Position numbers and translations under genes: made by a program. This document shows positions 11,682 to 21,534 of a stretch of 64,000 nt of DNA, in pieces. The notes beneath the pieces were generated by a model that was given only the letters and a program-made list of their open reading frames with translations, was not told where the DNA came from and did not search any database. Origin of the DNA: Musa acuminata AAA Group (lineage: Eukaryota > Streptophyta > Magnoliopsida > Zingiberales > Musaceae); the NCBI RefSeq assembly GCF_036884655.1, contig NC_088340.1:434001-498000 (forward strand), written 5' to 3'. Positions within the stretch are counted from its first letter, which is position 1. Each line of letters starts with the position of its first letter.

Positions 11682-13584
11682 ATGGCGGAAGAGAAGGAGA
11701 TGGAGGAGGTCCAGGAGAAGGTTTACCCTGCGCCACAGCATTCCCATGAGGAGGTGGTGAGGGAGAGGTTGGTCTTCATGGATAGCCTGCGCCGTTTCCA
11801 CTCCTCCATGGCCACCAAGTTCATGTAAGCGATCCCGTTTCTGGCGGTTGATGCTTCTTGCTTGATTTGTTTGATTCATGAGAGCTCTGGTGGAGCAGGA
11901 TTCCGGTGATTGGAGGGAAGGAGCTGGACTTGCACCTGTTGTACGTGGAGGTGACTCGAAGAGGTGGCCTCGCAAAGGTTGATCGTCTCGCCCTTCATGA
12001 TTCGTTTGTACTGATTCCAACCTCTGGAGTGGGGAGAGAGCGAGATCATTCAGTGTCTGTAACTGGTGGAAGCAGGTGATCGAGGAGAAGAAGTGGCGCG
12101 AAGTGATTGCGGCGTTCAAGTTCCCTCCCACCACCACCAGTGCTTCCTTCGTCCTGCGGCGGTACTACTTGAGCTTGCTCCACCACTACGAGCAGGCCTA
12201 CTACTTTCGGACACAGGGGCCTCTGATTCCTCCCGCAGGTAATTAAGATGCTGTTCTCATCGGTCGCCATTGCCGATTACTATGCTTCGGACAATATCAT
12301 CATGCTCCCGAGTGGTGGTAGCAGCTTCTTCTCAGACGAGGACGCCGCCCAGTAAGCTCGACCACAGTGTCGTCGTCTCTGACTCCACCATGCAGACACC
12401 CAAATCCCGGAAAAGATGCCTTCCTGAGCCGCAAAACAAAGGTGAAATCACTAAAATCGGAACTGTTTTCGATTCTATCTGTCATAAAGCAGCTCCAATG
12501 TCCGTCACCAACATCATCCTCTGTCACAAATCTGAAGCAAAAGGGTAGTCATTAATCTGGAAAAAGAACAGGAGAGGAGGTGGAGGAAACAACTCAGTTT
12601 CCACTGAGGTGAGGTAAGTAAATAGCTGTAGAAACTGGAATACCGTGACTTGAGAGACACTGAAGCCAAGCCTTACTGTCAACATGGACATCATGATCCG
12701 TGAAACAAGGATACGGCTACATGCATAACCTCTTCTTAGATCAGTGGTCCAGTAAACCGGGATTGATGAAACTATCATTGATCATCAATAAGCAGCAAGA
12801 ATCAAAGGTAGATACTAGTTTATGCTGATGACAGGCATGCAAAAGTAAGACACAATAGCAGTAAATACAGCATTATTGTCTAACAACTGGATTCTCTTGC
12901 AGATACATTATGTTTAAGGAGACTCACCTGAGTTTGCTCTCTGCAGGGCCTTACAATTTCACTGTAACGGGATCGATCGATGGCAAGTTCGAGTACGGCT
13001 ACATGGTCACAGTGAAAATTGGGTCTGAGATACTGCGGGGTGTGCTGTATCATGTCCAACAGCCTTCTGCAGCAGCCTCTTCCTCTTTGGCAGCAGTAGT
13101 AAGTGCAGCTCATGAAGCTTCAAACGAACGCTGTACTGCTGCCATGGCAAGAACACGGCGTCGGCGCAGGCGGGGTTGGCGGAGCCGTGATCCCGCCCAC
13201 CCGAAGCCAAACAGGAGTGCCTACAACTTCTTCTTCGCCGAGAAGCACTCCAAGCTCAAAGTTCTCTATCCTCACAGGGAGAGAGAGTTCAGCAAGATGA
13301 TAGGAGAGTCCTGGAACAAGCTCAACGAAGAAGAAAGAATGGTGGCTGAGCATTTCTTCGTAATGTGTCGAATACATACCAATCATGGAGTGTCTCACCG
13401 CCTGATCTGATTGTTTTCCCAGGTGTATCAGAATTATGGACTCAAGGACAAAGAAAGATACAAGAGAGAGATGCAGGAATACAAGGAGAGGTTGAAGCTT
13501 GTGCAGCCAAAGGAAATGGCAGGGGCTGAGCCATCCAAAGCTGCAAGTGAAGAAGTGAAGGGAGTGTCAGCAGATGGACATTGA
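11682..13584 (+). CDS. ARID and HMG-box DNA-binding protein (plant HMGB9/10/15 type)
   Basis: A plant-specific nuclear protein that pairs an N-terminal ARID domain (AT-rich DNA binding) with a C-terminal HMG box. Proposed exons are 11682-11824, 11899-11977, 12076-12238, 12325-12441, 12947-13341 and 13423-13584, giving 352 residues; all phases close. ARID spans about residues 30-128 (FMDSLRRFHSSMATKFM, IPVIGGKELDLHLLYVEV, RRGGLAKVIEEKKWREVI, YYLSLLHHYEQAYYF). The conserved middle block SIDGKFEYGYMVTVKIGSE follows (about 177-195), then a basic stretch (TRRRRRRG, about 237-244). The HMG box is at about 249-325 (DPAHPKPNRSAYNFFFAE, MIGESWNKLNEEER, KDKERYKREMQEY). The length fits the HMGB9/HMGB10 branch; the acidic tail of longer members is absent. 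The exon 4 acceptor is ambiguous (12312, 12321 and 12324 all keep frame), and the exon 5 donor could be at 13360 instead of 13342, adding six residues. Confidence 0.88.
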
Positions 13585-15349
13585 AGTTAAACCTGAAGCA
13601 GTATATGCTGGACATTTTACAGTTCTGCTACCAGCTTAGAACGAAGCCATTGGTTGTAGTTTGTGCATGTATGGATGTATTCTAAAGATGATGAAAGATC
13701 AAAATCCATGTTTTGGTGACAAAACTCCTCATGTGTTTGAGTTTTGCCTCAAGCAATTTTAGAATGGGTTTTAATCTATCAAAGGAAGTTATCAACAAAT
13801 TATCCTCATCTCTAGTATTGTTGTTGAACAAAGTGAATTGTACTACCTGTTCTAGACTCAATATTTTGATCCTATGATGAAAACCAGGAAAAATGCTCAG
13901 CCAGAGCTCCCAAACACTAAGTTTCCTTGAACTTACGAGATAGGTGCATACTAATCTAGTTCAATTAAATCCTGTGACACAAGTTGGTCCGTGAATGGTT
14001 ACAGAGATGCTATGAATTTTCTAACATTTAAGCAGCAACAAGAAACATCAGGCAATATCACTCCAAGACTATTCATTCTTACCTAGGCTTAGGTGTTCCT
14101 TCAGGAGCTGCTCACGTGGAACTATTTCTGCCAGAAAATTGATCCAGCTTTCTCCTCATCTGTACATGAATCTGATTAGATCAAGGTGTCATTGCCATTG
14201 TACCGAGCAGCCAGCTTCTATGTCTGATATATTGATACATTAGTTCTTCAAAGACAATGTGAATCTGAAATCAGATGGAAGGCGAGATTAAGCTGGAGAT
14301 AGGATGAGGATTTCTTCATGTTGCTCATATTTACACCATGGTGGCAGATAGCTTGTGACATGTTATAGCCATTAACTCACTGCTTGGTGGGAAGCTTGTT
14401 CTGCTGCCCATGCAGAGTAGCCACCTGCAGTCAGTGATGCTGGTAGAATGCTTTGCAGATGATTAACCTTAGTAGCAATGATGTAAACTAGCAATTACTG
14501 CATATTCATTCTAACATGTTAATCACTACCAAAGGTAAATCAATAATCCAAAATGATCCTTTGCAGTGATGTTCATTTTCTACTTTACAGAAACATATAT
14601 TCTTATTTTACAATATTGAAACAGGTTGAATTACCACTTAGGAAGAAACTTAAGCTGGAACCATCAGTGATCTCTGTGTGGCAATTGTACATGATTTTGT
14701 TTATGTCCAGTTCATGTTTGTTAAGAATAAGTAATATTCAGGCAATTTAGAAACATAATTTTCCCAAGAATTTTAATGACAATCCCAACAATGCCACAAT
14801 AAGAACTTAAAATCTTCTGTGATTTGTTAAAATTACGCCCTACACATTCATCCCTAATAATCTCTATCACATGCCATAAAAAAATTTGTGGAATTGATAT
14901 CATTGAAGCTTATTATTCTCAAGATTGGTTCGAAGACTTGGGATCTGATTAAATATAACCTTTCGAAAGGGCAATGTAGGAGTCCAGTCTTCTCGATTGG
15001 GATCTAGAAGAATTATCTATCTGTTTTAAGGACGCTGAAGCAGATTAATTCCTTATTATTCTACTTTAGCTGTCCATGTTTGAACATGAAGTCATAATGT
15101 CACCGGAAGCATGATGCTGACATTCATAAGAAAGTATATAGCAACAAAATGCCGAAGTAATACATTTTTATCAAATATTATCTTGAAGAGGATTTTCATT
15201 CAAATTTTTGTGGTCTTGATCAGGTATCTTACCAGGTTAAAAACATATGAAAATACATATGCCAGGAAAAAAACCTTTTGATAGGTTCCGTCAACTCATA
15301 ACCGACATGACATAGAATGAACAAGCAGGATTTAGGTTTAAATAGATAT
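13585..15349. other. Intergenic region after the ARID-HMG gene
   Basis: The first few hundred bases are presumably 3' UTR. The rest is AT-rich with no open frame I can assign and no clear repeat structure. Confidence 0.5.
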
Positions 15350-16226
15350 TGATAAGAATAATCTTATCCTATTCCAACTCATTCGTTTCTAAGACTTAGA
15401 GTTACCAACTCCCCGATAATGCCACGTCATGAGTATGCCTCAATTTGCCTCGCATTAATGGCTGGTGGCATGACACAGCCTCTATAATCCTTCCTGTTAG
15501 ATGAACCTCTGTACTCTTTCCTGCTAGATGAAGGATGAGAAGACCATTCCCTGCTTGCACAAAAGGAGAAAGGGATTTGAATCACAAGGCCATAGCATCG
15601 ATAGTCCTTCAAGCGTAGCCCGCCAATAAGTCACTCTCCTTAACTCCCCCGCCTCACCAAGATTAGAGGTTGAGAGGAGATAGAAAAATTTTTGCTATCA
15701 TGATCAATCAGTTAACTTAATCTTATCTTCGATCAACTAATACGAAGAACAATCTGCCTCACCAAGTACTCAAGGATAAAATGCCACCCACCAGCTCACA
15801 AAGTGGGGGGGGGTGGCTCGACCCTTATTCCATTATATAGCTTATATCGTTCTCTCTCTCTCACTCTCTCTCTCTCTCTCTCTCTTCCCTTAATATCTTA
15901 TACTAATTTAAGTATCGGAAGGGTCAAGATGGGAAGCCCCCGGCACTGACTTGTTGTGCAAGACTGTTGGCGCTCAGGAGATGAACCTGCTACCAGAAGA
16001 CAACCCGACGACCGAGAAAGGACCAAGAAGCTAAGAAGACCCTGATCCCTCTACTTGACCTCTTTGCTCACAGGCTATAGCATCCCCGGTAGACGACCTC
16101 CCATGTAGACCTTTTATGTCGGTTTGTTATGTCAGTAGTCCTATGTCAGCATGGAGAAGACACAAGGATAAATCGACACCTTTGATAGTGAATTAATCAG
16201 ACTGACTCATCGGTATTTGTGAAACC
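15350..16226 (+). mobile_element. Probable solo LTR related to the 2.7-9.4 kb Gypsy family
   Basis: The stretch follows the same landmarks in the same order as the LTRs at 2737 and 8634. It starts with TGATAAGAATAATC, then has GCATTAATGGCTGGTGGCAT and TATCGGAAGGGTCAAGATG. Next come GACTTGTTGTGCAAGACTGT and CTTTGATAGTGAATTAATCA. No pol sequence flanks it on either side, so it is read as a solo LTR or LTR fragment from a diverged family member. It contains a (CT)n tract at 15850-15886. The right edge (about 16226) is approximate and I see no convincing target-site duplication. Confidence 0.6.
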
Positions 16227-16229
16227 ATC

Positions 16230-17190
16230 ATTTATCAATAATAAAATAACTACTCATCTATGTTAGTCATACTTCGATTAAGACATTGTAAGCTTATTAG
16301 AAAAATATTATAATTAAGAAAAATAGACTCAAAATCACAATGGAAGTCAGCTTATAAACCTTCATAGAGTTTCAAATAGTATCCTTATTGCTCTAGGAAT
16401 AAGAACAACCGAGATTTACTTATAATATTTTTGATACTTCCATAAATATATTATAAATATATCATAAAAAACTATAATTGACCATTACTTTTAGGGATAC
16501 TATGCAATGATGACATTCGAATCCCTAAGAGAATGAATAATGACAGGAACTTTGGATGAGGAGAAGAAAGGTGACAAAAGATTGATCGGAGAAAACATAA
16601 AAGAAAAGCCTGTGTCGATTAAAGCTTTTGGTTGGAGCCGAGAGGGAAGGGAGTAAAGGGGAGAGGTAAGGCCAAAGGAGTCGAGGGGCGATCCTAGCGA
16701 ACCAGAGATGGCAGACAATGACCGATGGGCAAAGGATAGGGAACCCTTTGGGCCAAATAGGTGGCCAATTTGGTTCAAATTAGTGGTTGCGAAAAACAGA
16801 TAAAGAGGGATTTTGCTCTAAAGATTCGTCCAAATTTTTTTTGAAGGGTAAATTTTAAAATAAATCTCTAACTTTGATTTTTTTTTTACAGAACATTTTT
16901 AACTATATGAAAATATTATTTTATCCTTGTAATATTAAAAAATTCTTATCATTATACCCTTGGTCGCTCGGCCCGTCGACCCTTGCCTATGGTGGTGGTG
17001 CTCATCGAGGGTTATGGGCGACGATGAGCCTACATACTAGGGCTACTTGGGGTGACTCTGCACGTCAAACTCTCGCGTGAGGACTATGGAAGGGTGAGGG
17101 AGACGACCAACCCTTGCATAGGGTTGCGATGGGCATTCTTGCATGATAGACCCTCACGCGAGGGTTACGAGCAACAATGGACTATTACAT
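16230..17190. other. Intergenic, diverged repetitive DNA
   Basis: AT-rich to about 16500. From 16950 onward it contains degenerate repeats of a GCGAGGGTT(A/G)(C/T)GAGC type that lead into the 247-bp duplication. The minus-strand open frame at 16500-16778 matches no family I know. Confidence 0.4.
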
Positions 17191-17191
17191 G

Positions 17192-17685
17192 ATGACTATG
17201 AGCAATAATAAAATGACAAGAGCTCATGGGTTGATGAGGGAGGTGGCTAGCTCTCGTGCGAGGGTTGTAGGTGGAGGGGGATGACCCCCGTATGATGAGC
17301 CCTCACGTAAGGGATGCGAGCGATGACGAGATAACAAAAACCAACGGGCGAGGCTTTGCACGAGAGGTGCAAGCGGAAGGGGACAACCTTGTGCGATAAA
17401 CTCCTCGTATGAGAGCTACGAGCGATAACAAAAGATGATGACTAATGAGCAATAATAAAATGACAAGAGCTCATGGGTTGATGAGGGAGGTGGCTAGCTC
17501 TCGTGCGAGGGTTGTAGGTGGAGGGGGATGACCCCCGTATGATGAGCCCTCACGTAAGGGATGCGAGCGATGACGAGATAACAAAAACCAACGGGCGAGG
17601 CTTTGCACGAGAGGTGCAAGCGGAAGGGGACAACCTTGTGCGATAAGCTCCTCGTATGAGAGGTACGAGCGATAACAAAAGATGA
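17192..17685. repeat. Tandem duplication of a 247-bp unit
   Basis: Two near-identical copies in tandem, about 17192-17438 and 17439-17685. Landmarks such as AGGTGGCTAGCTCTCGTGCG (17241 and 17488) and GAGCAATAATAAAATGACAA (17200 and 17447) are exactly 247 bases apart. The copies differ at only a few positions, so the duplication is much younger than the surrounding degraded sequence. The unit itself contains shorter GCGAGGG-type repeats. No coding function is seen. Confidence 0.9.
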
Positions 17686-18093
17686 TGACTAATGGGTAAA
17701 AGGGGACACGCAGAAGAGGGGGTTGATGAGCTCTCGTTCGAGGGCTATAGGTGATGGCGAGATGACAAGGGCGAGCGAGCGAGCGAGGTTACGTGGTGAA
17801 CTGGGCCAATGGTAGGCGGAGAAGTGATAAAATTAATTTTTGCAAAAAAATATTTTTTAAAAAATTTAAAACATGAAACACTCTGCCGTAGAAACCATAT
17901 AAATATTTATATAAAAGATGAAATATTCATTAAAAACACAACCACTATTAGTTCGTGTGGCCATTAAACTACACACCCAAACTCAGTCCTCCACGCAAAA
18001 TTATACCCTGTTATACTCTTATCTGTCCTTCCTCCAAAACGCCATCTTTTGACTGCCCACGGCGACACCATCTCGCGTTCTGCCCGATCCCAA

Positions 18094-19201
18094 ATGGAGT
18101 CCGTCGCGGCATCGGCGGCGATCCCCTCGTCGCCTTCCCACCTCTCCTTCTTCTCTCCCAAGAAAATCGCCCCTCGACGCCAATCCCTAGTCCCGATCGC
18201 CTCCAAGAGTAGTTCCTTCCTTCTTCCCTCTTCTTCATCTTCTTGGATTCCATCTGTGACCTAAATTTCCTTTTTTGCTTGCTCTTCAGATAGGGAAGAT
18301 GAGGCGGATCGTAGTTCCGGATCGTCGCCGTCTCCCCTCTCCTTCTTCTCACCCAAGAGAAGCACCCCTCGACGCCAATCCCTTCTCCCGATCGCCTCCA
18401 AAAGTAGTTCTTCCCTTCTTCCCCTCTTCTCCGTCTTGGATTCGATCTGTGACCTAAATCTCCCTTTCCTTTTGCTGCTCTTCAGGTAGGGAAAACGACG
18501 CGGATAACAATTCCGTGTCCGAAAGCACCAGCCTCGTCCCTTTCCTCGGCAATCGCGCCCGCGCACCTCTTTCCCCGTTCCCCAATGTAATTCGCCCGAC
18601 CCCGCTACTTTTCTTCTCTTTTTCTGATGTGCGGGTCATGGAAAGAGTTTGTCTTTTGACGTGCAATTCGTGTCTGGTTGTTAGGATACGGCAATGGGCT
18701 TGGTTTTGAGCGCGGCGGCTGGAAGAGGGTGGACGACGGGTTCCGGAATGGAGGGCCCTCGGATCCCTGCCTACTCCAATTCCGCCGATCAGACTGTTCT
18801 CACCTTCCCCTGGTCCCTCTACACCAGGTCTCCCCGCCGTCGGATGCGTGTGGCCTTCACCTGCAACGTCTGCGGTCAGCGGACCACTCGTGCCATCAAC
18901 CCCCATGCATACACCGACGGCACCGTCTTTGTTCAGGTGATCCATGTGATTGTAACTCAAAATGTCTGTTTTTTTCCCTCTATTTGTGTCGGTTGTGCTC
19001 TAAATAGGTTTCTGTTTTGCGGTTCTTGGTTTGTGGTTGCATCAGTGCTGCGGCTGCAATGTGTTTCATAAGCTGGTAGACAATCTGAATCTGTTCCACG
19101 AGATGAAATGTTATGTGAACCCGAGTTTCCGCTATAAAGGAGACGTGTCATTCAATTACATGGATTCAGATGATGATCAGAACATCTTTCCCATCTTATA
19201 A
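18094..19201 (+). CDS. DNL-type zinc-ribbon protein (HSP70-escort/Tim15-Zim17 family), organelle-targeted
   Basis: A DNL zinc-ribbon protein, a family that keeps mitochondrial or plastid HSP70 soluble. Proposed exons are 18094-18208, 18290-18403, 18486-18586, 18685-18936 and 19046-19201, giving 245 residues. The zinc ribbon has the four expected cysteines: C170 and C173 (CNVCGQRTTRAINPHAY) and C195 and C198 (CCGC), then NVFHKLVDNLNLFHE with the family's Asp-Asn-Leu signature. The first 110 residues are Ser/Pro/Arg-rich and poor in acidic residues, like a transit peptide. Exons 1 and 2 are tandem duplicates (SFFSPKKIAPRRQSL against SFFSPKRSTPRRQSL). Exon 2 is 114 bases with phase 1 at both ends, so it can be skipped without shifting the frame. 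I cannot tell plastid from mitochondrial targeting. Confidence 0.85.
18120..18510 (+). repeat. Tandem 195-bp exon-intron duplication in the DNL gene
   Basis: The unit covers the end of exon 1, intron 1 and the start of exon 2, and recurs 195 bases later as the end of exon 2, intron 2 and the start of exon 3. Both introns contain a common block (ATCTGTGACCTAAAT) and end in GCTCTTCAG. Both following exons begin with a TAGGGAA..GACG/GATG..GCGGAT block. Offsets are 195 in the exon part and 195-196 at the acceptor. Confidence 0.9.
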
Positions 19202-21148
19202 GTTGGAAGAAGTGGGTAATATAGATATCATATGTGAATATCCATGTTTTTCTTTGTCACTATTGATGACTAACAATAAGTTGATTATAAGATTCTGTTT
19301 ACATATTGAAATTTACTTGCTTACTGCTGTAAATACCTAAATATACCTATATTGTAGTTGTAGCATCTATGGCATTTAGTTTTTAAGATATAACTGGTCA
19401 ATCCTTTACATATACTGTGATGTTTATGTGTATTTGATGTCACAAAACGTCTATCAGGCTTCACTAAGTTCAGGCATTTGAGGATATCTAGATCGTGTAG
19501 GTTGTACTTATGCATATTTTCTCCCTTTTTAGTTTCTGAGGTTTCACTGGTTGATCCTTTACATATGCTGTGATGTTTATGCATATTTAATATAAGAAGA
19601 GGTCTATCAGGCTTCACTAAATTCTATCAGCATGTCTGTTCAACTTATTGGCATACAATCACACAAGTAAATACAAGCAATGTTGATTGGTTATGGGTAC
19701 ATGACCATGGAAACATGCTGTGTTGTTGATGGTAACAGATGTGATCCAGTGGTAAGTAAACTATGGTTCTTTGTCGTTGGAATTACAAATCATGACCAAA
19801 ATCTACCTTCAATGATATATTTTTATAGTGAATTTATCTGCGAAATTTGCTAAATCTTCCAGTGCTGACTATACAACAATTGGCTGTTGCATGTGAGTTC
19901 AGTGTGATACACTTGGGTATACTTGATAGTTGGTGCATACAACTACAGAGGGCATATACTACATAAAGAAGGTAGTATTAGCAAAGCTGTCTTCTTGCAT
20001 CTCTTCTGACTATTCAGGTGGACCAAATAATATTAGGAGGGGGTATCTTGTCCTCTGTTGAGGATATTTGAAGTTATATAATTAGCCGAATAGGAAAACT
20101 TTTTTTTGTGAGTGGTAATTATCACAAAGTTCAGACACTCGCACTGGTTCTCATGCTATCAAATGCAACTTTGTCTCTTTTGGATTGGTTTTAAACCATT
20201 GGAAGTAACATAAGCTGACTCGATGAAATTTTCTGTCAATGTGACATTTCCGCAATTCTCATTGATTTATCTGTTCTTTTCTTTTTGTGTGGTTTTTATT
20301 CCAATTGTTTGTTGGGTTATTTGTTCCTTTAAGATTGACATTACTTTCTATGATATCTTCTTTCTTGCCTCCTTGGCTGAATCCTGCTCACAAGTCTCGA
20401 GGGAGTTGCAAGGATTAGTATAATGCAACAAGAAAAGGGAGAAAATATGTTATTCCTGGATTTTTTTTACTAAAATTTGACTAAAGGTTCTTTAGTACTC
20501 TAGATTTAAGTATTGGATGGTTTTTTGAACTGGACTAAGAGTATGATTTGTTTAGATGAGTAACTTTGAATCTTTAGTGACTTTAAGTTGGAGTCAGAAT
20601 GTGTTTTTGATCTAGAGCAGAAGTCATTCACCTCCTCTACAAATTTTCATTAAATCATCAAGAGGTGCATGCATCACCATTGAGAGATTGGTAAAGATTT
20701 TTTTCTTCTCTCTAATTGATCTTGAATATGTTGTATCATGATTTATGGAAAAATCAAGCTGTTTTTGTTGGAAGTATTCAAAGTTTATTCTTATTACTGA
20801 ATATATATTTTCTTTACTTCAATCATGATGTGGATTTTGTTTATCCAGGATATTATATCTATCTGACTAAGTTCTTACCAGCCAAGTAAGCTAGCATTTT
20901 CAGCACATTCAGTATATGTGGGATGAGGTTAGTTTGCTTTAATGCATTTGTGATGTTGTTTTACTTTCAATAATTTTGGAAAAATTTTCCATTTGAGAAA
21001 TTATGACTATTCTAATTATATTTTGATAGATGTCTTCATTGTTATCAAATAATATTATCATAGCTCGTGTGATTCTATTATATTCTGATTTGAGAGGTCA
21101 CAAGAAACATGTTTTAAATATGACTTGATGAAATTAAAAATGAAATAG

Positions 21149-21195
<47 letters not shown>

Positions 21196-21534
21196 AAAGC
21201 ATGTAGCCATAACATCATTCGTGGGTTTCACTCTCCGTCGATCAAAAAGGTACAACAGCAAAGCCACCCCTTGACATAATTGTGCAGGATTATTCATGGG
21301 TATTAGTCAGGCTTAGTGTTACAAATATATATTGATCAGTACCTAATGGATCAGCTTCTATGAGACAAAACTAGATACAACAAGAAAAAAAGGGGTGACA
21401 AGCTTAGACATTACAGGGGATTTTATCCACCTGATTTCTATCTGAATCTAGAATCTCTCTCTCCGTCTCCAAATAGACTAGTGTTGCTAGTCTCAAACCC
21501 CTTTTCAAAGAAGAATTTGGTATTCATCTGCCGA
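19202..21534. other. Intergenic region between the DNL gene and RPB1 (tail to tail)
   Basis: Contains the 3' flanks of two convergent genes. A diverged direct repeat is seen at about 19380-19460 and 19545-19620, sharing TCCTTTACATAT(A/G)CTGTGATG and TCTATCAGGCTTCACTAA. A (TA)n microsatellite lies at about 21147-21189. No coding region is supported. Confidence 0.5.
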
